Positions 24,301 to 36,690 of a stretch of 64,000 nt of DNA are shown one piece after another. The position numbers and the translations under genes are program-made. This DNA is from Prunella strophiata. Its lineage: Eukaryota > Chordata > Aves > Passeriformes > Prunellidae. The stretch's first letter is position 1. The number at the start of each line of letters is the position of its first letter. The stretch lies in the NCBI GenBank assembly GCA_036583965.1, contig JAZBQD010000001.1, forward strand, positions 15,801,892 to 15,865,891, given 5' to 3'. The notes under the pieces were generated by a model. It did no database searches. It was not told where the DNA came from and saw only the letters and a program-made list of their open reading frames with translations.

Positions 24301-27300
24301 CTGTACCTCTTGCAGTGGTTCTCCTCAGGGGAAGGGAATGTGAGGTCAGCTTAGTAACATTTAAGGTGTCTTCTACCTGCAGTGTTTTTACATTCCTAAT
24401 GCTGATGTGCGTTCTGTCAGGCTAATAAATTAGTTACTGGATTAAAAAGGTACTGCACAGAAAAGGCTTAAGAGGTAGGAGTGGTAAAATTATCAGTGGG
24501 GGATTTTTTGGAGGGTTGTGTCCTGGCTTTGCCCAGATTCCCTGCAGCTGCTTGGTGTAGTTATTTAAATCCTCCCCCGACAGAATGTGGTGAGCAGGGA
24601 GTTAACTTATGGACATATCAATTAACCTGAAAGCAAGGGGTGGGGCTAATTGGAAATAAGAGACAGGAACAGGAGGAAATGATACTGGAGATAATGCCAG
24701 AGGAAAAGCAGAGAAGGTGTTGCAGGGTTCTGTGTAACTCCTGGCATGGTGTGCCTCTTAGCTAAAGGACAAAGGCAGAATACTTGTGCCAGGTGGCAGC
24801 ATTCTTACCTGGGAACTGTATTTTTAACACTTGTATGCACAGGCAGAACTTTTCCATGACTACGTGGCAAAAATAGAATTGTTCCCACTTGAACCATGAT
24901 AAGGCAGGTAACAAACCATTATAATTTGGGGTGTGCAGACAGGATCACTCCATAGGTAAGCTGTGGTCTCTCTTGATGCCAGGGAAAGGGTAAATGTAAA
25001 TTGCAAGAAATATCTTGTTCACACAGATCACATTACTTAATTACAGGCAGAAAGAAAAATGCCATGTCTTAAATACGTTGCAGAAGCTGTTGGTTTGATT
25101 ATTTCTATTTTTTCTTCTTGGTTTTACAGACAGGAAAATCAGGCATGGGATGAGGAAGAAACTTGTCTGACATTACCCATTAGGCTGGGTAGCACAAAAG
25201 TGTATTTTTTATGGCTGATGACAAAGCAGTGTAATTAATAAAAGGGGTGCAATGTAGCAAGTGCTTTTATAGTATTGGAAAATTGCTTTTTGAGGAAGTC
25301 AGAAAACTGCTGGGTACAAAATGAAATTTTAGATGAAAATGTTAAGCCTGACTATAAACTGAAATTCACAGCCCCCTCTTCAACCATTATCTGCTTATTC
25401 TCCTTTTTTTTTTGTTTTTTTTTTTGAGGCATTGTTTTGCTAATTTTTGAGGCTTGTGCTTTCTGATATATTTCAGATTCCTGGGTCATAACTAATAGGA
25501 AAGCAACAGTTTGACCACCTGCTTCTTAGGTAATGAGGCAGTGAACAGAAATAACTGAACAAAGTGTCATTCTCATCCCCCTTGGCAAGGATGTTTGTTA
25601 GCACTCTGAAGGGCTTTTCTCTCACTCCATCCAGTAAAGGTGGTGGGGTGGGTGGTGATCCGAGCTCTCTAAGAGCACTTTGCTCAGTTTGTTCAGAACA
25701 GACATGTTCAGTTTGGCCCATGGGCTGCTTTCAGTGCCAACTTCCACTCCTGGGCACACAGGGCAGGTGTTGTCATGTCTGCACCAAGGCTTTTAGCTGA
25801 AGAAAGAATCCTCCTAGTGATTAAAAGAGGACAGGTTTTGTTCCTGGTACAAGATTGATCTGCAAGATAGCAAACATATTTGTTCCAGTAAGGCTCTGTG
25901 TTCTGAAAAGCTTAGGATTAGTTTTCTCCAGTTTTTAATGATGTTTATTTATTTCTAATGGCATCAACTAGAGCGAATGTTAATGTAATGCTTGTATAAC
26001 ACAACTTGATAATTACAAGAGAGAACAAAAGGCCTGTTTGCCTACACATGTGTACGTTGGGAAATAAAACTCAGCATTCAGCAAGTAGAACATCAAAAGC
26101 AGCTTGGCCTGTAATTGGGTTACATGATGGGACTGACACGAAGTCCTACTGAGACAGCTCATGCAACTAAGCTTATTCATGGTTTCCTTCAGTCATTAGC
26201 TAATGATATCTTGCTCAAATGCCTATGTGCTCAGTCTATATATTTAAGCACAACTTGTGAGTAAAAGGGTGAGCATGCAAATGTCTGCAGCAGCTGAGGC
26301 AGGGTTGTAAGAAGTTTGGAGTCAGCACTGAGAGTAAATCACTGGGTACCTTGGAACCTGTGTAGTTCTCTGGGAAGTGTTAGTAAAACACAGCTCATGC
26401 TGATGATGTGCTATTTATGTGTTCAAACACACAGCAGCCACGAGGAACTTCTCAGAAATCCTTGGGATATGTTGGTTTCTAGTGGTAGCAAAGGTAGTGA
26501 AGTACTTTTGTAGTTTATGCAGCAGAGAAGGAAAGAAGGTCTGGCCAGAAGTAAAGTATAAGTGGATGTGGAATCTAATTACAATGGTTAAAATTTTGCT
26601 TTTCTATGACAAAAATGGCATTTTCTTTAATAAATAGAATAGTTACTTCATTCTTAATTTAAATACTGGATAGCACTGGCTTTTTTGGTTATTCACTGGC
26701 AATTTCTGATAAAATACAGGATTGAGCAAGTGTGTGAACAAAACTTGGTTATGTCACTCATTTTGGTTATATTGCTGTGTTTGATTGTGAAAGAACAGAA
26801 TTATGCTATTCCCTTCTTCCTAAATAGATCAGATTTGGGCTTAAAGCTATGAAAGGTGTGTTCTCAAGTAAGATTTTGTCAAGTACTGGTATTTTCTCAG
26901 TCATTTGAGCAACCAGAATAATTGTCATGTGTGATACTCTATAGCAGCTGCTTACAAGTGCAGAACAGCACTGGAGTCAGTGGACCATCTGTTTGCATGC
27001 AGAGTTGTTGTTTGATCTCTTGGCAGTGTTGGTAAATTTTGTTTTCCCCTTGCTAGATAATATTTACAAACCAGGTACAATTTAAATACTTGCACTGCTG
27101 CTCTGCAAGAGCTGCAGGGGTGCTACATGTGTGAATAACGTGCTTTAGAGACTGTATTGACTGTGCTGCAAATAACTTCAGTACAGGTTAAGAAAAATGC
27201 ATGAGAGTGATGGCAGCAAATGAGGCTTTTTTCTGTAGACCACTTCAATACTGGAGGAATGACAAATATATTATGTAAGGAGTCTCAGAAGGGAGATTCT

Positions 27301-29639
27301 GAATTTGATACAACTATTCAAGTCATTTAACATGAATACAGAATATTTTGACAAATTTTAATTTGAACAGTAGAGCTGTCTTGGAAAACTCCAGTGGCAA
27401 TTTGCTGGCATCAGCAGTGACTGAATTTGCAGATTTCTGTGTTTGGATCTGGAATAACACTTGAGCAGACTTGGGGCACACTAGGAGTTATCCATTACCC
27501 ACTCCAGATAGCACAGCTGTACTGGGACCCCTGGTGCAAGGTTGTGCTTTTGCTCTTGCTCTTGCTTTTTTTTTATTCCAGTGGCTCATGGCTTCAACTC
27601 ACTCAAAATGGGAACAATTTGGAGGATTTTAGTGTCAGTCCTGACAGTGCCCTTCCCACTGGGAAGCCAGCAGTAGGATGTGGGGGTATGAAGTGTTTTT
27701 TCCAGTTGCACAACTCGTGCTGGCTGCACCTTTATTTATCCTGGTGATGGCCTCACAACAGAAACGTTTGTCCTGAGAGCTGTGAGCACTGTCCCTGCTC
27801 CTGAGCCCATCTTCAGGCACAGCTCCACTGTCCCTGCTGCAGCCTCCTGGGCCAAACCTCTCATCTGCCTGGATGTGATGTCTTACCTCAGCACCTCCTG
27901 AAGTGCTGGATCAGGTGTCAGTTCCTGCAGGTATTTCAGGCTGCCTGAAGTGTTGACTAAAACTGTTGTGAACATTCCTGAGCTGCTCAAGGCAGTTCTT
28001 GCATTTTTGTGCTCCATCCTTTTGAGGGATTCTTCAAGATAAATTAAGAGTGTGATCACAGCTGGGATTGCTGACTTTCAGTCCTGGTACTTATTGGAAA
28101 TCAGTTGATACTCTACTACTTGTAGCTACTCTCAATTTTAAGGAACTTCCTGTTACAGATGAGGGCAGGATAAATTTGCTTCAGTTGGTTTTAATGCAGA
28201 AACCTGATTTGAGTTCCTGGTTTTTATTCTTAAACCAGGAAGGATGATGGACTAAGACTTGTCATTCATTTCTCTTTGTGCAGATTTGAATTGAATGTGA
28301 GCTCTGGACTTTTTCCAGGTAACAGGTTTGTTAATGTAACAAATAAAAACTGTATGTGATAGAAGGCAAATAAAACCAAAAAATGGCTACTTTTTCTTGT
28401 GCTGGGTGTGCTGTGGAATTAAAGCATTAGGAGGGAATCTGTGAATTTCTTTAATGTAGTGTGAAGATGAGTTTTCCAGAGCTTGATTCCATTCCTCCCC
28501 ATTGGCACAGTGTCCCCAGGCACACCTGAGCTTTTCCTGAAGTCTTCCAGAACCTGTTTGCCCAGGCTGGAAGCACAGGCTCTCCTGCACAGAACAGAAC
28601 TGCTTTGGCCAGAAGTTTGGAGACAGGGACATTGGGATCTGCAGGCACTCCCTGCTGTGTCAGGTTCTCAGTAAATACAGACCCCAGCCACTGGCAGCAT
28701 CTCCCTGAACCCAGGGCCCCCTCAGTGGTGTCATTCCCCAGAAACGGGAGTTGTAGAATACCTGGATTGTCCGTGTTTGTGATTGTATGGCAGTGGGAAA
28801 AGAAACAGGGAAGAAAGAATGTTAAAGATGTGGTGATACAAACTGGCTAATGTAGGCAAGTGTTTGTAGAGTGAAGTATTAATTAGGTGTTGAAGGGGAC
28901 AGTGTGGATCAGGAAGTGCAGTTGTGATGAGAGCACCTTTCCTGAACCTGATCTGTGCCTCGGAGCCACTGATGGTGGGAAAAACAAGGACGCTGCATTT
29001 GCTCTTTTACCGAGGGCTGTTCCAGTATGACTGCACAGCTGAGGCTGTGGTTAGACCTGACTACAGGGGGAAAAAGCCTGCAACGAAGGGACCAGTTTGA
29101 AATACTAACTTTTCCACAGGAGCACCACAGGTTGTCTGAAGCTGTAAGAGTACGTGAGAAATCATGGGAGTATAGTCTATTAAAAGAAGTAGAAAACAAC
29201 AAAACAAAAACCCCTTAAGTACTGACAGAGGCTTTACTTAATTTATAAACTGGATGCTTTGAAAAAGCAGTCCAGCCTGATTTTTGCTTTGCTTTTGGCC
29301 TGCCTCTTTTGTATTTCCTAGCAGGGCTTAAGTTGCAGTGGCAGATTTCTCAGATTGCTGAGAAGGTTCAAAACAAGGGCAGCCCCACGGGTCTGAACAT
29401 GAAGATGAGGGAGGGGGAAGCCCATGGGGGAGTTCATGGAGGGAGTGGGAGACTGTGGAATGATTTATCATTGCAGGGCTCTCCAGAAAACTGGAGCTCT
29501 TATCCCCAAATGGAGCCATCAAAGACAATGCAGACGCCAAAACAACTACTCCCTTTGGCCAGTTCTGTACCCCCAGGTGGAGCAGAGCAGTTTTGGCTGA
29601 AAGTCCTCCTCATGCCAGATCACCTGTAGCTGCTGCCGG

Positions 29640-29870
29640 CCCACCCAGCTCCTAAACCCTTCCCGCAGAGCCGCTGGAAGTGAGGGAATCTCCTTTTTAT
29701 AGCGGCGGGAGCCGTGGCTGTAGGTGGGGCGGCTCTCGGGTTTCTGCGGCGGGGACACGGCGCTCGCAGAATGCCGCAGTCAGCGCAGCACCAAGGTGCT
29801 GCTTCCCGCTGGGAACCGTCGGGTCCCCTCCCAGCCCAGGCTCTGACACACGCTTGGCTCTGGCACGGCC
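29640..29870. promoter_or_regulatory. GC-rich patch with TATA-like word inside BAG3 intron 1
   Basis: This short block has clustered CpG dinucleotides (for example 29700-29790) in an otherwise AT-rich intron. The minus strand has TATAAAAAGG (complement of 29692-29701) with the CpG-rich part lying upstream of it. That is the layout of a small TATA promoter running antisense to BAG3. No coding exon can be matched to it. It could equally be an enhancer or an old repeat. Confidence 0.3.
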
Positions 29871-31438
29871 TCGCATTGTTGTCAGCTGAGCACACCTCAG
29901 ATTTATTTTTTATTTTCCAGCAAAAGCAGTTTGCTGATGTAACACCTCGTCCCTCCGGGTCCCGGCAGAGCTGCGGGGCCAGGGCTGTGGAAGGTGAAAG
30001 AGCCGAGTGTGTGCTGGTGTGTGGGGCTCTGAAAGGCCCTGACAGCCTGTGTGGAGCAGAGGAATGTGGATTTCCTGGTAGGGTGAATTTAAAATGACTC
30101 ATCCGTGGCTCCTGGTGCAGACGTTGGCATGAGATCATCCTCTTCTGCAGCTGGGAAAGCCAACTTCAGATTGCTTCTCTCTTCGAACTTTCTAGGCCTG
30201 GATCTCCTCTGTGCCTCTTCTAGAATTCTTCCTTTGTGGAGGATTTTTTTTTTTTTTTTTAATGAGTAAAAGGAAATGGAACTGTGGGGCTCAGACTTTG
30301 AACTTGCTCCTTTCAGTGTTTGTCTTCATTAGTTTACATAAATAACACCCTCTGTTCTCTGCAGTTTTATTGCTAAGTCTCAGAATTAGGAATTAGGAAT
30401 TCTCAGAAATCATTTTTTAAGGTGATACTATCTTACAGGAACAACACTGATAATGTGGTTGGTAAAATAGTGAATTCCTGATGAATTAGTATGTTAATGC
30501 GTACAGGAGCAACATGAAATATCTTTGCAGCTTAAACACCTCTTTAAAAATAGGGTTTCCAACACTTGCACCATATGTCCCCTTATTAAATTCTCCTCTT
30601 ACTGAATAATGACATTACCCTCTGAATGACAGAGGTGCTTGTTACATGATCTGACTTAGAGATACATCTGGAACTTGGCCCTCGCAGGGTCTCAAAATAG
30701 AATGACCGATGCAGGAAGAACTTACTGGAGGACTTGTGAGGGCTCTTAGCACAAACCACTTCCACCCTTGCCAGAGCTTTGACATTGTCCAGGGAGTGTA
30801 CTCAGACAGCATAGGGATTTTTAAATCTTGCTTTTCAGTGTTTTTCTCTTTGCTAAGCTGTCTTGTCTTCCCCTTCCCCTCTCCCTCAATATTTGCTGAA
30901 CCAGCTCCTCCTTAGCTGGAAGTAAATACATTTTCAGTGTGCAGTGTCAGTATCTCTTCAAATAGCCAGTGATAGAAGAGTGATACCAACAAAATCTGTG
31001 CTTCTGTTGGGATTAGTCTTCTTTGCAAGTGTCTTTTGAGATGTAGCACAAATGTGTTCTGAGTGGTGCTGAGGAAATGTCTTTGGTCCCATTGGTGCTT
31101 GTTTGAATTGGATGAGCTCCCTGTGGTAGCTCCCTCTCCTCTCTCCCAGGAGAGCCTGGGCTGGTAGCTAAGTGCTAGTGATGCATGATGAAGAAATCCA
31201 GGTGGAATTAGGCAGGTATTTCAAAGAACAAGTGGATGCTTATGAGAGGCCTCACAGATAAGCAGATATTTCAGCTGCTTCCCCTTGCCTGCAGTGTTGG
31301 CTGCCCTGCACTGGCCTGAGAGGCTCTGAGCTCCTCACACACAGCTGCTGCTGCTTCTGGGGCAGACCTTTAGGGCAGCTTTCTCTCACCACGTTTACTG
31401 ACCTACCAACGAGCTCTCTGTGCTGTTTTCCCTTGTAG

Positions 31439-31768
31439 GAAGGCCAGTCCTCAGCAAATGGCCCATCTCGGGACAGCCCCAAGCAGCCGGCGGCGCGGGA
31501 AGGACACCTGGGCTACCCCAAGCTGCGGGCGGGCTACATCCCCATCCCCGTCATCCACGAGGGCCTGGACGGCCGGCAGCAGCACCCCTGCTTCTCCTCC
31601 CCGCAGCCAGGCCTGCAGAGGTACAAGGCAGAGGCCGTGCCCGCCGCGGGGCAGGCTCAGAGTCCCCTCAGGGCGGGCTATGGTGGCCCCGAGTCGCCGG
31701 CGAGGGAGGATAAACAATGTGGACAGACACCGGCAGCTGCGGCGGCGCCGGCCACGCACGGACCCGAG
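31439..31768 (+). CDS. BAG3: BAG3 coding exon 2 (first IPV motif)
   Basis: This exon has 110 codons, residues 59-168, in phase 0 on both sides. The acceptor is CTTGTAG and the donor GAG-GTGAGC. The conserved block is [14 protein letters not shown], with the IPV core at about residues 94-96. Together with the second copy in exon 3 it docks HSPB8 and HSPB6. A run ending REDKQCGQT precedes an alanine-rich tail, as in mammals. Mammalian BAG3 has an RSQSP 14-3-3 site in this exon. Here the matching segment reads GQAQSPLR, so the arginine three residues before the serine is missing. Confidence 0.96.
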
Positions 31769-33438
31769 GTGAGCGTCGGCTCTGCTTGCTCTGAGCTCTG
31801 CAGCATTTGTGGCCTGAATGTCACAGGGGGAGCTCAGAAAGCCCAGCTCGCCCCACAGGGTTTGTGTTTTTCCCCAGTGCTTGCAGAGTGCTCAAAGTGC
31901 ACAGTCATGGCTGCATGAATATGCATGGGTTTTTTTCTGGCGTCACCCACTTCTGTTCTGGAATGGTTCTGCGGAGATAAATGCAGAGCTGAGCAGGGCC
32001 TGTGGCAGGGGAGGGGTTTTTTAGGGTTTTGTACAGGTTCCCCTATAAGCAGAGGATGCAGACAAGCCTCTTGTGTTCTGCACCGTGAGTCAAACTGGGT
32101 GAACAAAGTGGGAGAGACAAGTGTCCAGTCAGCTAACAACCCAGGCCACTTCAGAAGGTCTTTGCTTCCTAATTGCAAATTTCAGTTGTATGAAATGGAT
32201 TTACATACATACAAATTTAGAAGTGAGTTGTAAAGTATTCTTGTCCTTCAGTGGCATGTGAAAATATTTTCAGACTATGGACTTTGAAAAAATGTCACCC
32301 TGCTTGTTTTGTGTTTCAGAAGGTGGGATTTTTGGCCTGCTCTCTGTAGAGAATTAGCAAATTTGTATTCTTGTAATATATGGAAATATAAGCCTCATTT
32401 TTATTCAAAGTAAGATGAGCAGGAAATTCAGCCTTCACCAAGCTGAAAACATATCAGGTCTGTAATTCAGCAGTGGTGCCATCTTCTCTGAAACCCATTT
32501 GGAGTTTGAAGAATGTAATTAAAATCCTGCTGGCAGGCTTCTCAGCTGTCTTGACTAACCATGTCTGTCTAAGACAACAAGCTCAGCTTTTCCTTCTCCC
32601 AGCTGTGTACATCTTTGCCCTGCAGAGTGGCTTTAGGAATGAGTCTTCTGTGCCACTGAATGGAGATAACCAGGGAAGGAGGGAGGGCCTCAGAACTTGC
32701 TGTTACACGCTCAGGCAGTGCAGTGTGGGTGCCAAGTGACCAGAGCCTGTGCTGGGGACCCTACACTGCACATCAGCAGTGCCACTGATAGGTGCTGTAA
32801 TGCAAACCATCATTTATTTATCCAAGGTTCCTGCTGTTCCATGGGCAGCTGAGCAGTTGATCAGCACCAGAAGAGGGGTCTTGTTCCCCTTCTCTCCTGC
32901 AATGCCCATTCTCTCCTCTCACAGCTCCAGTCTGGCCTTTCACAGGAGAAGGGGGCAAAGGGGGATTAGCCATATCTGCATCACCAAATTCATGGCATAC
33001 TTTAAAAAACCCAACAAAACATACAAAATCTGTTTGTGTGGCCAGGATCAGAAGTCAGTGCTGTTGCTCTTAGGGGTTTGGGTTTGTCTCCAGCACATAA
33101 TTTGTTTGCTTAGCTTCAGTTTACCTCAAATTTAACAGGTTTAGACAGGAACAGCCATGCAAAAGCAGCAAACATTCTGACTGAGCATCCCACTCCCTGC
33201 TCATTTCAGGGCTGGGAATGCTGTAGCTCAGGTTCCTGCTTGTTACAATGATGCTCTCACGATTTATGTGGTTTGTCTAGTGAGGCTCTTGGCCAAAAAC
33301 CCCGGGAAATGGAGTCCTTGCATGCCGGACACACGAGATCAGTTTCTATGATGACTGCCCCCTTTTCTCTTTAGAAATAAAAGTATTGTGAACACACAGT
33401 GGTTAACATTTAATCATGGACTTTTGTTTTCATGGCAG
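31769..33438 (+). other. BAG3: BAG3 intron 2
   Basis: A 1.67-kb GT-AG intron of moderate GC content. No repeat, RNA gene or extra exon is recognised. The open frames in it are of chance length. Confidence 0.85.
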
Positions 33439-33819
33439 CCTCAACCTCCTGGAGCATCTGACCCTCCGACAGCTTCCCCTCAGACCTCTGGCAGACCCAA
33501 CGCGGGGAGCCACGCGCTCCCTCGCGGTTACATCCCAATCCCCGTGATCCACGAGAACATGCCACGCCAGCCAGCACAAGCCTACCACCAGGCCCAGAAG
33601 ACCCACTACCCTGCCCAGCAGAGCGAGTTCCAAGCCCACCAGCCCGTGTTCCACAAAATCCAGCCGGAGGAGCGGGAGCCCAAGGCGGCGCGGGCGCAGT
33701 CTCCGTTCCGGGTGGCTCCCAGAGGCTCCTCCAGTCGGGAGAGCTCCCCGGCCAGGGTGGGCACCCAGGTGCAGCCCCCAGCTCCCATCCGAGTGCAGAC
33801 AGTTGTAGACAGACCCCAG
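33439..33819 (+). CDS. BAG3: BAG3 coding exon 3 (second IPV motif)
   Basis: This exon has 127 codons, residues 169-295, in phase 0. The acceptor is ATGGCAG and the donor CAG-GTATGT. The block [14 protein letters not shown] holds the second IPV motif (core about residues 202-204). Its proline corresponds to the human position mutated to leucine in a severe myofibrillar myopathy. The conserved segments [29 protein letters not shown] and [12 protein letters not shown] follow. Serine-proline and proline-rich stretches fit the PxxP region. At the exon start the sequence reads PQPPGASD where mammals have the second RSQSP site. Confidence 0.96.
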
Positions 33820-35379
33820 GTATGTAGAATGGGGAAGTGATTCACCTGCCAGGGAGCTGAGCTGTAAAATGAGCTTGTACTAACAGATGAAAGCACCTAA
33901 AGCAGTCTCTCCACTGCTAGATTTGAACAGACTGGGAGATCCTGAGATAAGCAGCAAGTTGCCTTTCCACCTGTCAGGACTGTGGTGGATCACTGAAATA
34001 TGATTTAATCTTCTCTTGTCAGAGTATAATTTGGTGTAATTACACTGAGGTCACTGATGTTGCATTATGTTTATGAGATGAAAACCAGGTCTGTGGGATT
34101 TGTGACATCCATGTAAATATACTTCACTGATGTCTCAGAACCATTTAGGGGATAGCATCAGATGCACAAAGTAATTTTTGCCATGAAGAAAGAGGATAAG
34201 CAAAATCCAGAGCTTTTATTCTTCTGACTTCAAGCATGTTCTTGGTCATAGAACCTGCTGCTCATTGAACGCTTTTTTCCATGTTAGAATTCTTACTAAA
34301 ACTACAATTAAAAGGCTCCTGGGAATTAGACAACTGTGAGTGTGTGGAAGGGGGTATGTACAGAAACAAGCCTTGATTTCCTCTCTGGAGATTTTTCAGC
34401 ATTAAAAATGACAGGAGCAGAATTAGGTTAATAGTTTTGAAAACCCAGGGCTAGGACTAAACAAGGAAGACTCAAGATTTAATGGCATATTCTAGGTCAG
34501 TGCTAATTTATTTTTGTGGGTAAGAGTTTGCACTCCCTAATCAAATTTTATGTTTAACAGGTTAAGCAGTCACAGATTTTTAGTGTAGGCTATTTACATA
34601 CTTATTTTGAATAAAATACAGATATTTTACTCCAGCCATTTAAATCTGTGAGAGCTGGATTTAGTATCTTTGAAAATCACTGTTAATGTACCAAAGTAAA
34701 GGGGGGTATCAGGGGGAGGAGAATGCAGATCTCATAAATTTCAGTTTTTTGCTAAGATTTCAAAACCAATGTCAATTTCAAGAGATTGCTGATTTGATGA
34801 TTTAAAAGTGGAGTAATCCCAAGGATAGTCTCTAATCACTACAGTGTAATAAGATTGACACAGTGACCCTCTGCATGTAAATAGGTTAAAGATTAAAAAT
34901 AAGCACTAACCAAAAACGGAATGTCCTGAAAAGAGGAATAGGATGAGAATAGCCCAAAGTGTGATTAAAACTCAGCAAAGTAGTTGGCTTTTCAAGAAAG
35001 ATGAGTCCTTAATTAGTGAAATGGGATGAAATCTTTCTTCAGCAAGAAATCTCACTGACTTAAGCTAGGTGAAGGCTTTGCTCAGAGGTCCTGTTTTTTA
35101 AACCTGCTTATGGGGCTGGTTTTATTGAGCATGGGCAGGATTTGGTGGGTTGAAATTTAATGTTTGAGAGTTGATTGGTGACTATAACAGCTGTTCTAGC
35201 ACAGTGCTATTTTTCAGTTTAAAACAGTAAAATTCAGCAACGCTCAGGGAATGATTAATCATCTCATGTGTGTGAAATTGCACTGCTAGGAGTACAGAAA
35301 ATGAGATGTTAGATTACTTGTTCCTTAGAGGGAAATAAGGAGCTTTGTGTCTCAACACAAACCTTGCCTTGCTCACCAG
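33820..35379 (+). other. BAG3: BAG3 intron 3
   Basis: A 1.56-kb AT-rich intron with a GTATGT donor and a CTCACCAG acceptor. No transposon, RNA gene or additional exon is recognised in it. Confidence 0.85.
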
Positions 35380-36154
35380 GTTTCTCAGCAACAAGTCCCA
35401 GCTCAGGAGCCACCAAGACCAGCCCCTCCTCCTGAAGTCAAGCCTGACAACAAGGCAGCCCCACCGCCCGAAACGGAGGCACCCTCCACATATATCCCAA
35501 TCCAGGTCACCCACCAAGAGCCAGATCCTAAGCCACAAGCCCCAGAAGCCTCCAGCCATGGCAGAGAAAGCTGACAAAAAGGCTCCTTCCCCTGCCAAGG
35601 CTGCTCCCCCCCAGGAAAGGCCTCCTCCCGAAGAAGCGGCGCCGCCGAAGACGATGGAAACAGGAGAACCTCCAAAGCATCCTGGTGTTTTGAAAGTGGA
35701 AGCCATCCTGGAGAAAGTACAAATGCTTGAGCAGGCAGTCAACTCCTTTGAAGGCAAGAAAACTGACAAAAAGTACTTGATGATTGAAGAGTATTTGACC
35801 AAAGAGTTGCTAGCCCTAGACTCAGTGGACCCTGAGGGTCGCGCGGATGTGCGCCAGGCCAGGAGAGATGGTGTCAGGAAGGTCCAGACCATTTTGGAAA
35901 AACTTGAACAGAAAGCAGAAGATGTCCCAGAACCTGTTCAAGTTGATGGACTTCAGCCAAATTTGCCAGAGCCTAAGCCACCACAGGAAATAATGGAGAT
36001 TGAACCTGTGGAAGTCAAGAGCAAGGGAGATACCACTAATAAAAATGCTCAAGAGGAAACCAAAATGGAAAGACATCAGCCTGAAACCAAGGAAGAAGTG
36101 TTTACCAATCTTGCCACCACAACAAACACATCCAGTAACCCAACTGAACCGTAG
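35380..36154 (+). CDS. BAG3: BAG3 coding exon 4 (BAG domain), with apparent one-base frame change
   Basis: This terminal coding exon carries the third IPV-like motif ([12 protein letters not shown]) and the BAG domain that binds the HSP70 nucleotide-binding domain. The first part joins exon 3 in frame and reads IPIQV, then meets TGA at 35572-35574 (predicted 359 residues). From about 35545 the homologous protein continues in the next frame: [14 protein letters not shown], then [56 protein letters not shown], to TAG at 36152-36154. The break lies within 35533-35544, near a CCCC run, and equals one surplus base. Bridging it gives about 552 residues against 575 in human. The BAG domain itself (about 35678-35930) is intact and strongly conserved, so an error in the sequence or a recent mutation is likelier than a dead gene. 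Confidence 0.93.
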
Positions 36155-36690
36155 CCATGTGCTGAAATCAAAATCTCTCAGACTTTATAACTTAAAGTGT
36201 GTTTAAGTGAATTTTAAGTTGCATGCATTTCCGGAGCTCTTTTCAACTGGTTTTAATCAACATAGCAGCTTGGGACACAGTAAACACTTTGTGGGGAAAG
36301 GAGGGAGCTAGAAAGAAAGTGATGCATTTATCCTTTATTCTTACACTATGTAAAAGACATGTTTCAAAAATAAACCCTGTACATTAATTGCTTTTAGATA
36401 AGCTGAATGGAAAAGAAAAATGACTTCAGGGTTAATATTGATGCGTGTTGTTTAAGGTGTATTCTTTTGCAGGTGATTTTTGTAAAATCAGTGGCCTGCA
36501 TTGTCAGAATACCAGTCCTCCTACAAGTATAGCCACTCTTAACAGTAATGTTTTTACTTTTAATGTTCACAGTTGGGCACTTTAAGTAATGATGGATAGA
36601 AAGTGTGCAAGAAACTGTAGGGATATTTATATGTGTGCAGGACTTCAATGCTATATTTTAAGAGGGAAATAAAATAATATGGAAGCCTAA
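36155..36690 (+). other. BAG3: BAG3 3' UTR with two poly(A) signals
   Basis: After the TAG stop there are AATAAA hexamers at 36369-36374 and 36668-36673. Either would give a 3' UTR of about 0.25 or 0.55 kb. The second follows an AT-rich tract and looks like the distal site. The real cleavage points cannot be read from sequence alone. Confidence 0.6.

Larger units (their letters stand above)
19231..31438 (+). other. BAG3: BAG3 intron 1
   Basis: A 12.2-kb GT-AG intron that separates the WW exon from the rest of BAG3. Its first 150 bp continue the CpG island. A homogeneous 35-bp minisatellite follows at 19786-21385. The remaining part is AT-rich with no recognised exon. A local GC-rich patch at 29640-29870 carries a minus-strand TATA-like word (TATAAAAAGG, complement of 29692-29701) and is described separately. 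Single-base runs occur near 23591-23604, 25405-25424 and 30246-30260. Confidence 0.85.

Noticed and set aside
24515..24800. Possible LTR starting TGTCCTGGCTTTG in BAG3 intron 1
   Set aside because: The first bases resemble a common bird LTR start, but I saw no matching TATA and poly(A) pair, no end and no target duplication.
35345..35571. Reading all of BAG3 exon 4 in the BAG-domain frame through an alternative acceptor
   Set aside because: In that frame the region before 35533 loses the conserved IPIQV motif and reads unlike any BAG3. The consensus CTCACCAG acceptor joins exon 3 in the other frame.
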